In this document: positions 53,384 through 64,000 of the stretch, in pieces
Position numbering within the stretch: position 1 is the stretch's first letter
Layout of the letters: each line of letters begins with the position of its first letter
Assembly: GCA_903896925.1 (NCBI GenBank)
Contig: CAITZM010000134.1
Coordinates: 1-64,000, forward strand
Direction: 5' to 3'
Source of the DNA: an uncultured Lentisphaerota bacterium
Lineage (GTDB): Bacteria; Verrucomicrobiota; Kiritimatiellia; CAIQIC01
Length of the DNA: 64,000 nt
Made by a program: the position numbers and the translations under genes
The notes under the pieces: model-generated
Seen by the model: only the letters and a program-made list of their open reading frames with translations
Database searches by the model: none
Told to the model about the DNA's origin: nothing

Positions 53384-53622
53384 CGTCACTCTCTAGCGAT
53401 GGGCGTGCGGGTCGTACTGACAACCCGCCAACAGTGTTGTTGAACGAACTTCAAGTTGTGTTTGTGCATCCTTAGTTTCTTCACCATGACGGCACTGTAA
53501 GAAGCCCCGGTTGTCCTGACAAGCGGAAAACAGATTGCTTTGGAATAGGTTAGACGCGCGGTCCGGTTTTCAGTTCCGGACGAAGTGGTCTTTATGCAGC
53601 TTCGGAGACTCGGCAGGAGCGC

Positions 53623-54999
53623 TCAGGCCGGGTGCTTGGCAAGATAAGCGGCGAAGGCGGCGGCGGTCGGCAACTGGGGCAGGGCGGTAGAGAAATCGCG
53701 GCGGTGTTCGATGGCGCCCTTGAGCGCGGCGTCGAGGCCGGCGCGGCCGATGAGGATCGCGCCACAGAGCCTGCCTTCCATAAAAGCAAACCGCAGATAC
53801 TGGCCTTCAGACTGTTGCTCCAGCACCTGCGCCGCCGGAGCTGCAAAATCGCCGATACTGAAGACGTGCAGGCCGAGGACCTTGAGCACATTCGAGCGCG
53901 GCAGGCCGCCGAACGCGCTGCGCTGGCCGGCGGCGTTCAGGCCGGCGAGGGTGCCTTGGAAGTTGGCCACCGGCCAGAGGCCGTAGACCACCTGCTGGTG
54001 TTCGGCGCAATCCCCGGCGGCGTAAATATCGGGATGCGAGGTTGTCAGCCACTCATCCACCAGCACGCCCTGCCGCGTGTGCAGGCCGGCGGCGGTCGCG
54101 AGCGCGAGGTTGGCGCGGATACCCGCGGTCACGAGCACGATATCGGCCGGCAGCTCCCGTCCGTCTTCGAGTTGCACGCCCGTGGCGCGGCCGGTGCCGG
54201 CGATCGCCCGCACCTTCGCGCCGGTATGCAGGTGGATGCCAAGCGCGGCGACATGGCGCGCGAGCAGTTCGCCGCCGGCCTGTGTGAGCTGGCGCGGCAT
54301 CAGCCAGCCGTCGCCGGCGAGCAGGTCCACGTGCACCCCGTGCTTGGCCAGCGCGCCGGCGGTTTCGAGTCCGAGGATGCCGCCGCCGATGCACACGCAG
54401 CGCAGGCCGGGGCGCAGCTGATCCAGCACCGCGCGTGTGTCGGCGAGCGTGCGCAGGGCCTGCACGCCCGCCAGCTGCACGCCAGGCCACGGCGGGAGAA
54501 AGGCCTGCGCGCCGACCGCGAGCACCAGTTTATCGAACAGAACCGTATCCCCGTTGGAGCAGGCGATCTCGTGGCGCTCGGGCGCCAGCGCGGTCGCCGT
54601 CACGCCGGGCAGCAGGCGGATGCGCTGCTGCTCGTACCAGCCCGCGGGGTGCAGCGGCAGGGCGTCTTCCTGGATCTCGCCGTCGAGCAGGCGGGTGAGG
54701 TTCAGGCGCCAGTAGGGCAGTTCCGCCTCGCCGTCGAGCAAGGTGATCTCGGCCGCGGGCGCCGCCTGGCGCGCGGCTTCCGCCGCGGCGACGCCGGCGA
54801 TGCCCCCGCCGAGCACGACGATGCGTGGCGCCGCCACGGCACCGGCGGGCGCCGGGACCAGGGGCGGCAGCGGCTGCTCGCAGGGCGTAAACTCCGAGGC
54901 CGGTGCGCCGCAGACCAGACATTCGGCCGGCGGTTCCGGCCCTTCGTGGATGTAGCCGCAGACTTCGCAGCGCCACGCTTTGACGGGGGTGGGGGACAT
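53623..54999 (-). CDS. rubredoxin-fused FAD/NAD(P) oxidoreductase
   Basis: A 458-residue fusion. Residues 10-36 form a rubredoxin-type iron site (CEVCGYIHEG, then CLVCGAP). The rest is a pyridine nucleotide-disulfide-type flavoprotein (IVVLGGGIAGVAAAEAARQA FAD site, CIGGGILGLETAGAL NAD site, DIYAAGDCAE). It should pass electrons from NAD(P)H through its own rubredoxin domain to rubrerythrin, which is encoded 15 bp upstream in the same operon. Together they reduce peroxide without producing oxygen, typical of anaerobes. Confidence 0.9.
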   Translation of the reverse strand: MSPTPVKAWRCEVCGYIHEGPEPPAECLVCGAPASEFTPCEQPLPPLVPAPAGAVAAPRIVVLGGGIAGVAAAEAARQAAPAAEITLLDGEAELPYWRLNLTRLLDGEIQEDALPLHPAGWYEQQRIRLLPGVTATALAPERHEIACSNGDTVLFDKLVLAVGAQAFLPPWPGVQLAGVQALRTLADTRAVLDQLRPGLRCVCIGGGILGLETAGALAKHGVHVDLLAGDGWLMPRQLTQAGGELLARHVAALGIHLHTGAKVRAIAGTGRATGVQLEDGRELPADIVLVTAGIRANLALATAAGLHTRQGVLVDEWLTTSHPDIYAAGDCAEHQQVVYGLWPVANFQGTLAGLNAAGQRSAFGGLPRSNVLKVLGLHVFSIGDFAAPAAQVLEQQSEGQYLRFAFMEGRLCGAILIGRAGLDAALKGAIEHRRDFSTALPQLPTAAAFAAYLAKHPA

Positions 55000-55014
55000 G
55001 GGTCGCGGTCGGGG

Positions 55015-55515
55015 TCAGGCCACCAACAGGAAACGCGCCTTCGGCACGCCGCATACCGGGCACTTGTCGGGCGCTTCGCCGATGACGGTGTGGCCGCAGA
55101 CGGGACATACGTGGATGGGTGCGCCGGCGAGATCCTTGCCGGCCTGGATCGCGGCGAGCGCCTGGCTATAGAGCCCGAAGTGCGTCTGTTCGACCGCCAT
55201 CGCGCCCTTGAAGGAAATCAGCGCGGCCTTGTTGCCGTCCTTTTCGGCCTCGGCCACGAAGCCCGGATACATCTGGGTGAACTCGTAGTTTTCGCCGGCG
55301 ACCGCCTCGGCCAGGTTTTCGGCGGTGGACTTGATGCCGCCCATGGCGCGCAGGTGGTTGTGGGCGTGGACCGTCTCGGCCTCCGCCGTCGCGCGAAACA
55401 GCTTGGCGATCTGCGGGAAGCCATCGGCGTCCGCCTTCTTGGCGAACGCGAGGTACTTGCGGTTGGCCTGGCTCTCGCCGGCGAAGGCGGCCTTGAGGTT
55501 TTCGGTGGTGGACAT
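55015..55515 (-). CDS. rbr: rubrerythrin
   Basis: A 166-residue non-haem diiron peroxidase. The ferritin-like four-helix bundle carries the Glu/His ligands (AFAGESQANRKYLAFAK, AEAETVHAHNHL, AVAGENYEFTQMYP, AMAVEQTHFGLY). A C-terminal rubredoxin domain (CPVCGHTVIG, then CPVCGVPK) ends it. AAAGGAA lies six bases before ATG 55515; a longer upstream frame is rejected. It is the first gene of an operon with its probable reductase. Confidence 0.96.
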   Translation of the reverse strand: MSTTENLKAAFAGESQANRKYLAFAKKADADGFPQIAKLFRATAEAETVHAHNHLRAMGGIKSTAENLAEAVAGENYEFTQMYPGFVAEAEKDGNKAALISFKGAMAVEQTHFGLYSQALAAIQAGKDLAGAPIHVCPVCGHTVIGEAPDKCPVCGVPKARFLLVA

Positions 55516-55848
55516 GGTATTTCCTTTTTCGAATTTTCCTGTGACGGATGTGAAGGGTAGTAAAATCTGCAGGGCAAAGCAAGGCGAAGGCGGGAAATGG
55601 TTTTTGGGCTTCATTGTGGGCGGGGTTTTCCAGCCCCGCAGTTGTGCTGTGATGCGGTTCGCGGGATGGGAATCCCCTCCCACAGCAGAGCTCTTCACAG
55701 GTTCGGCCGGCTGCGATTGCCGTCGGCGGCCGACTCGGCCCCACTTCTGGGCACCAGATCCCTCAGGGAAAACGTCCAGCGCGGCGTTTCCGCCGCTTGC
55801 GGTTTTCGGGGGCATCGGCCATACTGCGCCTCGCGGAAGGAACCGAGT
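55516..55848. promoter_or_regulatory. divergent region with REP-like hairpin
   Basis: This 333-bp gap lies between divergent rbr and psd. GCGGGGTT-TTCC-AGCCCCGC-type hairpin at 55620-55639 shares its wording (GTGGGCGGGG...TTCCAGCCCCGC) with the copy at 51255-51277. GGGAT/ATCCC follows near 55667. Promoters for both operons should lie here. Confidence 0.55.
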
Positions 55849-56514
55849 ATGCGTATTGTCAAATGTGGTTGGTGGCTGATCATCGGGCTGCTGCTCGCGG
55901 GCGTGTTGTCCGGTGCGGTGTGCCATTATTTCGGACTGCTGAAGACGGCGGCCGCGCTGTACACGACCGGCGTGGTGCTCTGCGCGTTCATGGTCTATTT
56001 CTTCCGCGACCCGGAGCGCACCGCCCAGGGCGACGAGTCGCTGCTCATGGCCGGGGCCGACGGCCTCGTGCGCAATGTCGAGGTTCTGCGCGAAGAGACC
56101 TACCTCAAGGCCGATGCCGTGCGGATCAGTGTCTTCCTCTCCCCGTTCGACGTGCACGTCAACCGCATTCCCATGGGCGGGACCGTCACGAAACTGGCCT
56201 ATACGCCGGGTGCGCACCTGGGCACCTATCTGAACTCGGCCTCCGAGCATAACGAGCACAGCGCCATCCTGGTCGAAGGCAACGGCACCAGGTGCCTCGT
56301 CAAGCAGATCGTCGGACCGATCGTGCGGCGCGTGGTCTACTGGCTGGTGGAGGACCAGAAGCTGGTGCGCGGCGAGCGGATCGGCATGATGAAGTTCGGC
56401 TCGCGGCTGGACACGTATTTTGTGAAGGCGGACGTGGATGTGCTCGTCAAGAAGGGCGACCGGGTGCGCGCCGGCGAGACGCCCATCGCGCAGTTGCGCC
56501 GGGGCAAAGCATGA
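55849..56514 (+). CDS. psd: phosphatidylserine decarboxylase proenzyme (short Psd-B type)
   Basis: It makes phosphatidylethanolamine from phosphatidylserine. The 221 residues have two N-terminal membrane helices (about 8-55), FFRDPERT, SVFLSPFDVHVNRIP and GMMKFGSRLDTYF. The Gly-Ser bond of the last motif is the self-cleavage site that generates the pyruvoyl group. AAGGA precedes ATG 55849. It overlaps pssA by ATGA, so substrate and product enzymes are co-translated. Confidence 0.95.
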   Translation: MRIVKCGWWLIIGLLLAGVLSGAVCHYFGLLKTAAALYTTGVVLCAFMVYFFRDPERTAQGDESLLMAGADGLVRNVEVLREETYLKADAVRISVFLSPFDVHVNRIPMGGTVTKLAYTPGAHLGTYLNSASEHNEHSAILVEGNGTRCLVKQIVGPIVRRVVYWLVEDQKLVRGERIGMMKFGSRLDTYFVKADVDVLVKKGDRVRAGETPIAQLRRGKA

Positions 56515-57281
56515 AGATCAACACGCGCGCCATACCTCCCGTTGTGCTGACGCTGGCCGCGATGCTGGCGGGGTTCGGCAGCATCGTGATGAGCGCGCAC
56601 AATGAGTATGTGATGGCTGCGCGCCTGATCATCCTCTCGATGATCCTCGATGGCCTCGACGGCGCCTTGGCGCGGCTGATCAAAGGCACGAGCAGTTTCG
56701 GCGCGGAATTGGACACGTTCGTGGATATGACGAGCTTCGGCATCGCGCCGGCGCTGCTGACCTATGAGGCCTATTGGCGCAACTTCGGTGCTTGGGGCCT
56801 GTTGCTGACCGGGGGCATGGTGCTCTCCGGCGCCACCCGGCTCTCTCGCTTCCGCATCATTGACCCGTTTCGCGGGCAGCAGGGTTTCTTGGGCCTGCCC
56901 ATCACCTGCGCCGGTGGTTTCGTGACCTGCGTTATTTTCGTGGCGAACTCCGGCGCCACCAAGGAATGGGGCTGGACCTGGTTCAACCTCGAAACCGGTC
57001 CGCTGGCGGTCGGCGTCTGGGTCGCCACGGCGCTCATGCTCATCCTGCAGGTCTCGCATGTCCGTTACACCAAGGCTTCGAAGCATCCCGTGATTTTCAT
57101 CGCCGGCATCGTGCTGGTGATCGCGCTGTTCTTCAATGTCCACCTGATGGCGTCCGTCGCGGCGCTTGGCGGCTGCGTGGCCGCGCTCTATTTCGCGTTT
57201 CTCAGTCCGTTCATCCATCCGCCCGGCGCCACTCCGGCGCCAGCCGCTCCGCCCCCGGAGCAGCCTGCGGCGGTCAGCTGA
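56511..57281 (+). CDS. pssA: CDP-diacylglycerol--serine O-phosphatidyltransferase
   Basis: It joins serine to CDP-diacylglycerol. The 256-residue integral membrane protein bears the CDP-alcohol phosphotransferase motif DGxxARx8Gx3Dx3D as [13 protein letters not shown]...GAELDTFVD (about residues 43-67). Eight or so hydrophobic helices and a Pro/Ala tail follow. ATG 56511 overlaps the psd stop. Pairing with psd gives the complete phosphatidylethanolamine branch. Confidence 0.95.
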   Translation: MKINTRAIPPVVLTLAAMLAGFGSIVMSAHNEYVMAARLIILSMILDGLDGALARLIKGTSSFGAELDTFVDMTSFGIAPALLTYEAYWRNFGAWGLLLTGGMVLSGATRLSRFRIIDPFRGQQGFLGLPITCAGGFVTCVIFVANSGATKEWGWTWFNLETGPLAVGVWVATALMLILQVSHVRYTKASKHPVIFIAGIVLVIALFFNVHLMASVAALGGCVAALYFAFLSPFIHPPGATPAPAAPPPEQPAAVS

Positions 57282-57303
57282 TGTAGCCCCACGAGGTGTT
57301 CGC

Positions 57304-58983
<1,680 letters not shown>

Positions 58984-59185
58984 CCGGCGCCGCCCCGTGC
59001 GGGTGTCCAGCGCAGCGGCGAGCAGCCGCAGCCTGCGGCGCAGGCGTTCCTTGCCAAGGACGCCGCGAACCCTTCACACCGCGCGGCCGGTGAGTTCCAC
59101 GCCGGTCCCTGAGCCGCGGCCGCGGCGATTCCGGCATTGACCTTGGCGGAAAAGTAGCTACGGTAGCGCCACTTGCGAACCCGTT

Positions 59186-61852
59186 ATGGAGCACACCATC
59201 CTAGAACTGACCGGCGACGGTTATCTGCGCCTGTCCGGCGCCGATGACCGGATTCTCGCCGCGAACGCCGGCGCGGCGCGCATCCTGGACTGGGACGCGG
59301 GCGCGCAGGAACTCGTCGGCCGCAAGCTGGCGGAGGTGCGGACCGCGCCGCTGGCGGAGCATGGGCGGGGGCTGCTCGAGCAGCACGGCTCCTTGCACCA
59401 GTTCCTCTGCACGTGGACGACGCATAAGCAGCACACGAAGAAGGTCCTGATGGACGCGCGGTTGTGCGACGATCCTGCGGAAGGCCGCATCATCGAACTG
59501 GTCATCAAGGACGTCTCGGCGCTGACGCTGCACGAGCAGATGCTGGACGACGAACACCAGCGCTTTCTCGTCATGCTCCAATCCATCGGCGAAGGCGTGC
59601 TCGCCACCGATCTCGAGGGCCGCACGCTCTGGATGAATCCGGCGGCGGAACGCCTGACGGGCTGGTCGCTGGCCGATGCCCAGGGCCGGCCGCTGACGGA
59701 AGTCTTCCATGTGGTGGATGCCAAGACGCGCCAGGCACTGCCGGACCCGGTCCCGGTCATCCTCCAGCGCGATGAGCGCGTCCGGAGCAGTGGCTGGATG
59801 ATGCTGCTGACGCGCGACGGACGCGAGCTGCCGGTCGCCACCAGCGGCGCGCCGCTGCGCGACGCCGCCGGCCACGAGCGCGGCGTGGTGCTTGTCTTCC
59901 GCGACGATTCCGAGCGGCGCGAGGCGCACCGCGCGCTGCGCGAGAGCGTCCAGGTCTTCCGCGCCATCTTCATGCGCGCCGGCATCGGCATGGTGCTGAC
60001 CGACCTGCGTGGCATGATGCTGGACACCAACCAGGCTTTCCGCGACATGCTCGGCTACAGCGCCAGCGAACTGTATGGCCGCCCGCTGGCGGCCGTCACG
60101 CACCCGGAGGAGCAGGCCCAGGAGATGGCCGAGCTGTGCGGCGCGCTGGCCGACGGCCACCGGGACCACCGCCTCCAGCTGGTCAAGCGCTACATCTGCA
60201 AGGATAGCAGCGTGCTCTGGGGTCGCGTGACCGCTACGCTGATCTTCGACGACGAGGGCCACCCGCTCTTCGGCATCGGCATGATCGAGGATATCACGCA
60301 GCAGCGCCTGGCCGACGAGGCGCTCGAGGCCGAGAAGGAGCGCCTGCTGGTCACGCTGCGCTCGATTGGCGAATGCGTCATTGCCACCGACGCCGCCGGG
60401 CGCGTCCACCTGGTCAACCGCTCGGCGGAGAAGCTGACCGGCTGGGCGCAACACGAGGCGATGGGCCGGCCGCTCGACGAGGTGTTCGTCCTGCTGGATA
60501 CCGAGACCCAGGAACCGCTCGGGCCCGACGTGCTCGGCAGCCTGATCCGCACCGGGGCGTTTGCCGCGTTCCCGGAGGATACCGTCTTGCGCACGCGCGA
60601 CGGCAGTGTCCGGCACATTGGCGAGAGCGCCACGCCCATCCGCGACCGCGGAGGGGCCATCCTCGGCATCGTCATTGTCTTCCGCGACACCACGCAGGAC
60701 CGGCGGCGCGAGGAAGAGGTCGTTCGCGGCCAGAAACTGGAGTCGCTCGGCGTACTCGCGGGCGGCATCGCGCACGATTTCAACAACATCCTCACGGCGG
60801 TCCTCGGCAACATTGCGCTCGCGCGCCTGACGCCGGCCGCTGCCGACGCGGAGCTTGCGGAGCTGCTTGGCGAGGCCGAGACCGCCGCCTGGCGTGCGAA
60901 GGATCTGACCCAGCAGCTGGTGACCTTTGCGCAGGGCGGCGCGCCGCTCAAGCAGGTCACCGTCCTCGGGACGCTGCTGCGGGAGGCCGTGCAGTTCGCG
61001 CTGCGCGGCGCCAACTGCTCCAGCGACCTGGTCCTGGCGGAGAACCTCTGGCCGGCGGAGGTTGATCCCGCGCAGCTCGCGCAGGTCGTGAACAATCTGG
61101 TGCTCAACGCGGCGCAGGCCATGCCCCAGGGCGGCACGGTCACCGTGCGCGCCGGGAACACCCTGCTCGACCTGCGGCAGGACATCCCGCTCAAGCCCGG
61201 GCGCTATGTGCAGATCAGCATCGGCGACCATGGCCGCGGCATCCCGGAAAAGGATCTGTCGCGGATTTTCGATCCCTATTTCACCACCAAGGTCAAGGGC
61301 AGCGGCATGGGCCTGACCACCGCCTATTCCATCATCCGCAAGCACAACGGCTACCTGGGCGTGGCCTCGCAGGTCGGCGTGGGCACGACCTTCACCCTGT
61401 ATCTGCCCGCGGCTGTTGCGCCCCCTGTGGCCGCGCTGGAAGTCCCGCCGCCGGCCGCCCCTCTCGTCCCCGGCGAGCACCGTATTCTTGTGATGGACGA
61501 CGAGGGCGCCATCCGCCGCATGACGCAGCGCATCCTGGAGCCCGCCGGTTTTCAGGTGGCCGTCGCCTCCGAGGGCGCCGAAGCGGTGCGGCTGTATCAG
61601 GAAGCGCGCGACTGCGGCGCCCCCTTCACCGCCGCCATTCTCGACATCACGATCCCCGGCGGCATGGGCGGGCGTGAAACCCTCCAGCAGTTGAAGCGGA
61701 TCAATCCGGCCATCAAGGCCATCGTCTCCAGCGGCTATTCCACCGATGCGATCATGGCCGCGCCCGGGGAGTTCGGTTTTGTCGGCGTCGTCGGCAAACC
61801 CTACCGTCCGGCCGATCTGCTCGCCGAACTGCGTCGGGTTCTCGCCCTGTGA
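59186..61852 (+). CDS. hybrid sensor histidine kinase with multiple PAS domains
   Basis: An 888-residue soluble kinase with no membrane segment. Four PAS-type modules fill residues 1-515 (for example GEGVLATDLEGRTLWMNPAA and GECVIATDAAGRVHLVNRSA). HisKA follows with His530 (GGIAHDFNNIL), then HATPase (VVNNLVLNAAQAM, DHGRGIPEKDLSRIFDPYF, GSGMGLTTAY). The C-terminal receiver has Asp820 (AILDITIPGG), acidic pair VMDDE and Lys in VGKPY. It senses a cytoplasmic cue and phosphorelays to its own receiver; no partner regulator gene is adjacent. No clear ribosome binding site is seen. Confidence 0.93.
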   Translation: MEHTILELTGDGYLRLSGADDRILAANAGAARILDWDAGAQELVGRKLAEVRTAPLAEHGRGLLEQHGSLHQFLCTWTTHKQHTKKVLMDARLCDDPAEGRIIELVIKDVSALTLHEQMLDDEHQRFLVMLQSIGEGVLATDLEGRTLWMNPAAERLTGWSLADAQGRPLTEVFHVVDAKTRQALPDPVPVILQRDERVRSSGWMMLLTRDGRELPVATSGAPLRDAAGHERGVVLVFRDDSERREAHRALRESVQVFRAIFMRAGIGMVLTDLRGMMLDTNQAFRDMLGYSASELYGRPLAAVTHPEEQAQEMAELCGALADGHRDHRLQLVKRYICKDSSVLWGRVTATLIFDDEGHPLFGIGMIEDITQQRLADEALEAEKERLLVTLRSIGECVIATDAAGRVHLVNRSAEKLTGWAQHEAMGRPLDEVFVLLDTETQEPLGPDVLGSLIRTGAFAAFPEDTVLRTRDGSVRHIGESATPIRDRGGAILGIVIVFRDTTQDRRREEEVVRGQKLESLGVLAGGIAHDFNNILTAVLGNIALARLTPAAADAELAELLGEAETAAWRAKDLTQQLVTFAQGGAPLKQVTVLGTLLREAVQFALRGANCSSDLVLAENLWPAEVDPAQLAQVVNNLVLNAAQAMPQGGTVTVRAGNTLLDLRQDIPLKPGRYVQISIGDHGRGIPEKDLSRIFDPYFTTKVKGSGMGLTTAYSIIRKHNGYLGVASQVGVGTTFTLYLPAAVAPPVAALEVPPPAAPLVPGEHRILVMDDEGAIRRMTQRILEPAGFQVAVASEGAEAVRLYQEARDCGAPFTAAILDITIPGGMGGRETLQQLKRINPAIKAIVSSGYSTDAIMAAPGEFGFVGVVGKPYRPADLLAELRRVLAL

Positions 61853-61935
61853 ACGGGTGCGGCGCCCAACTTGCGCGCGGCTTGGTTTAGGCTATGTTTC
61901 GCAAAATGTTATCCAAACCCAAAGGAGCAGAGGAA

Positions 61936-62433
61936 ATGAAGCGTATCGTATTGTTCGTGGCGGCCGCTGCGCTGGTGATGACGGGCTGCGGCAAGAAGGT
62001 CAGCGAGTCCGTCGCCGAGAAGATGATCGAGAGCGCGATGGCCAAGGACGGCGTCAAGGGCAAGGTGAACATCTCCGATGGCAAGGTCACGATGGAGACC
62101 AAGGACGGCACCGCCTCGTTCAGCAGCGGCGCCGGCGTGAAGGTGCCCGACAATTTCCCGAAGGACGTGCTCGTCTATGACGGCGCCAAGGTGATCGCGT
62201 GCGTGAACGCGCCCGGCGGCCAGAACCTCGTGCTGGAGTCGAAAGACAGCGTCGAGAAAATCATCGCCGCCTACAAGGGCAAGATGACCGGCGCGGGCTG
62301 GAAGGAAGAGATGAACATGAACCAGGCAGACACGGCCATGCTGATCTACAAGAAAGATCCGCGTACGGCCTCCATCGTCGTCGCGCATTCCGGCGACGTG
62401 ACGCAGATCCAGCTGACCACCGCGGAAAAATAA
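61936..62433 (+). CDS. small lipoprotein
   Basis: A 165-residue lipoprotein from ATG 61936 (AAAGGAG upstream). The lipobox is LVMTGCG. The mature part is Lys/Asp-rich, with VNISDGKVTMETKDGTASF then KVPDNFPKDVLVYDGAKVIA. The second half resembles small periplasmic proteins of unknown function seen in Gram-negatives. It stands alone, 83 bp after the kinase gene, and is followed by a terminator hairpin. Confidence 0.82.
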   Translation: MKRIVLFVAAAALVMTGCGKKVSESVAEKMIESAMAKDGVKGKVNISDGKVTMETKDGTASFSSGAGVKVPDNFPKDVLVYDGAKVIACVNAPGGQNLVLESKDSVEKIIAAYKGKMTGAGWKEEMNMNQADTAMLIYKKDPRTASIVVAHSGDVTQIQLTTAEK

Positions 62434-62471
62434 GCAGACGCAAATCTACGCACTCCGCGGTCCCGCGCAGC

Positions 62472-62504
62472 GCGCGCTTTTCCAGTGACGGGAAAACCGC
62501 GCGC
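62472..62504 (+). terminator. terminator after the small lipoprotein gene
   Basis: GCGCGCTTTTCC pairs with GGAAAA-CC-GCGCGC (2-nt bulge) around a 7-nt loop, followed by TGTTTTC. It lies 38 bp past the stop codon. The TTTTCC/GGAAAA core again belongs to the dispersed palindrome family. Confidence 0.65.
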
Positions 62505-62574
62505 TGTTTTCTTCCAAGGCCGGGAAGAACCGGGGCCGCCGGCTTCCAAGGGCAGGGAAAGCCTGCCGGGCGCC

Positions 62575-62621
62575 GGGTGGGAACATCCCGGACTTCGTGA
62601 ACTCCGGGATGTTGCCCGCCC
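62575..62621. repeat. long REP-like hairpin upstream of dnaE
   Basis: AACATCCCGGA (62582-62592) and its exact complement (62603-62613) enclose a 10-nt loop. Flanking GGGTGGG and CCCGCCC extend the stem with one mismatch. The remaining gap 62622-62856 shows another GC-rich hairpin (CCGCC...GGCGG near 62828-62847) just before dnaE and no gene. Confidence 0.75.
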
Positions 62622-62856
62622 CCCAACTCCGCGGAAGATGGCGGACGAGGCGGCAGCGCAAGTGCAAGGCGGGGCTGCCCGCCGCGCGCAACCGAAGGCC
62701 GCTTCCCGCGCGGAGGGCCTGGCGTGTTCCGGGGTGAGAAAATTATTTCCCCCTGATAATCCGAGGCTTGCAGCGCCGGGTCCCTTCCGCGCTTTGCTAA
62801 CGCCGCGCGGTGTGCTAAAGCACTCCCCGCCGCCGGTGGGCGGCGGATAAATTTTC

Positions 62857-64000
62857 ATGGGCAAAAACATTCCATTTGTACATCTGCATTTCCACACGGA
62901 ATACAGCCTGCTGGACAGCGCCTGCAAGGTGAAGAAGGTGATGAAGCGCGCCGTGGAGCTCGAGCAGAACACGCTGGCGATCACCGACCACGGCAACCTC
63001 TATGGCGCCGTCGATTTCTACAAGGAAGCCAAGGGTGCTGGTCTCAAGCCGATCCTCGGCTGCGAAGTCTATGTGGCCGTCGGCGACATGCACGACCGGA
63101 AGAGTATCGAGGGTTCCACCAAGCAACCGACGAACCATCTGGTGCTGCTGGCGGAGAACGAACAGGGCTGGGCAAACCTGATCCGGCTGGTGTCCATGGC
63201 GCACCTGGAGGGCTTCTACTACAAGCCGCGCATCGACAAGGAACTGCTCGCCAAATATTCCAAGGGCCTGATCGGCCTGTCGAGCTGCCTCAAGGGCGAG
63301 CCGGCGGAACTGTGCGCGGCAGGGGATATTGCGGGGGCGAAGCGGGCGGCCGGGCAATACGCGGAGATCCTCGGCAAGGACAACTACTTCATCGAGCTGC
63401 AGAACCACGGCCTGCCGGAGCAGCTCAAGGCGAACGTCGGCCTGCGCGAGGTGGCCAAGGCCCTGCACCTCCCGCTGATCTGCACGAACGACGTGCACTA
63501 CATCCAGCAGGAGCACCACGAGGCGCACGCGGTCCTGCTCTGCCTCCAGACGCAGAGCAAGCTGAGCGATCCCGGCCGGATGCACTATCACGGCGACCAG
63601 TTCTACATGAAAAGCGGCGAGGAAATGCAGGCGCTCTTCCCCGGCGAGCCGGAGCTGCTCGCACGCACGGTCGAGATCGGCCAGCGCTGCAACGTGGACC
63701 TGCGGCTCGGCAAGGAAACCCATTTCCCGATCTACATCACGCCGGACGGCAGCACGCAGAAGGATTTCATCGTGCAGGTGGCGCACGCCGGCCTGCGCAA
63801 GCGCTACAACATGGCCGACTGCCTGCATCCCGCCAGCGAGCTCGAGCGGCAGGTCATGGACCGGTTCAACTACGAGCTGGGCGTCATCGAGCGCCTGAAG
63901 TTCATCAACTATTTTCTCGTGGTGTGGGATTTCATCCATCACGCCAAGCTGCAGGGCATCCCGGTGGGGCCGGGCCGCGGCTCGGGCGCCGGCAGCCTCA
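62857..64000 (+). CDS. dnaE: DNA polymerase III alpha subunit, N-terminal part (runs off window)
   Basis: The first 381 codons of the replicative polymerase. The PHP domain opens at once (FVHLHFHTEYSLLDSA, then AITDHGNLYGAVDFYKEAK, PILGCEVYVA, ICTNDVHYI), and the sequence reaches the start of the polymerase core (VVWDFIHHAKLQGIPVGPGRGSGAGS) at the edge. ATG 62857 is followed by the usual MxxxxFVHLHxHTEYS pattern of the DnaE1 type. The 3' part is outside the window. Confidence 0.97.
   Translation, partial: MGKNIPFVHLHFHTEYSLLDSACKVKKVMKRAVELEQNTLAITDHGNLYGAVDFYKEAKGAGLKPILGCEVYVAVGDMHDRKSIEGSTKQPTNHLVLLAENEQGWANLIRLVSMAHLEGFYYKPRIDKELLAKYSKGLIGLSSCLKGEPAELCAAGDIAGAKRAAGQYAEILGKDNYFIELQNHGLPEQLKANVGLREVAKALHLPLICTNDVHYIQQEHHEAHAVLLCLQTQSKLSDPGRMHYHGDQFYMKSGEEMQALFPGEPELLARTVEIGQRCNVDLRLGKETHFPIYITPDGSTQKDFIVQVAHAGLRKRYNMADCLHPASELERQVMDRFNYELGVIERLKFINYFLVVWDFIHHAKLQGIPVGPGRGSGAGSL

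Noticed and set aside
59201..61480. A 759-codon frame opposite the histidine kinase
   Set aside because: The plus-strand frame has every kinase and receiver motif; the opposite frame has none.

Overview
The window is GC-rich bacterial DNA from a Gram-negative organism with an oxygen-sensitive but aerotolerant lifestyle. It has lipid A-type acyltransferases, signal peptidase II and many lipoproteins, together with a rubrerythrin/rubredoxin-reductase pair and an Fe/Mn superoxide dismutase. The gene content, the scattered TTTTCC...GGAAAA palindromes and the REP-like hairpins (CTGTAGCGGCGG..., GCGGGGCT-TCC-AGCCCCGC) resemble Verrucomicrobiota/Kiritimatiellota/Lentisphaerota genomes. That placement is an inference from style and was not tested with a marker gene.

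Region 1 (1-12025) is an accessory island. Its left edge holds wrecked restriction genes: a helicase 3' end and a multiply frameshifted HsdR 3' end. Next come an intact Fic AMPylator gene and about 1.2 kb of mostly non-coding DNA. A minus-strand integrative element follows, with a tyrosine integrase 142 bp from a tRNA-Tyr(GTA) 3' end, a coupled unknown protein, an excisionase-like HTH protein, a DUF3102-like protein, a Toprim (DUF3854)+DUF3987 primase/helicase-like protein and a proofreading family A DNA polymerase. Four of the gene junctions are 4-nt overlaps or near-overlaps. Eight copies of a 9-mer, GGTTTGTCG, lie in two orientations around an AT-rich tract inside the 5' end of the polymerase gene and look like an iteron origin.

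Region 2 (12144-25159) is mostly chromosomal housekeeping: a dksA-like/lspA/miaA/hflX operon, a surface-glycan set (YfhO-tail protein, GT2, sugar-1-P nucleotidyltransferase), a DUF212 phosphatase-like protein, gltX, sod, a lipoprotein esterase, a HIT protein and holA.

Region 3 (25216-42264) is the most unusual part. It is a 17-kb minus-strand run of eight closely spaced genes, nearly all with signal peptides or lipoboxes. One is a CsgG-like lipoprotein fused to twelve Fn3 domains, and another is its free-standing CsgG-like twin. It also holds a LpoB/CsgG-like lipoprotein, a small lipoprotein, a 2161-residue giant, two proteins ending in repeated Cys/His ribbons, and a coiled-coil secreted protein. 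Shared modules tie the members together. It looks like a dedicated, undescribed envelope secretion or surface-assembly system.

Region 4 (42654-46627) is divergent from region 3. It encodes two SPFH/flotillin-like membrane proteins with a triplicated N-terminal motif, followed by an arrestin-like membrane protein.

Region 5 (46791-64000) contains tandem LpxL-type acyltransferases, a zinc-ribbon/PTS EIIA fusion with a GT-C-like membrane protein, a 520-bp array of hairpins, and a BioF-like enzyme. After these come a DUF1801 protein, the rubrerythrin operon, psd-pssA, an EttA-like ABC-F ATPase, a hybrid histidine kinase, a small lipoprotein and the start of dnaE, which runs off the right edge.
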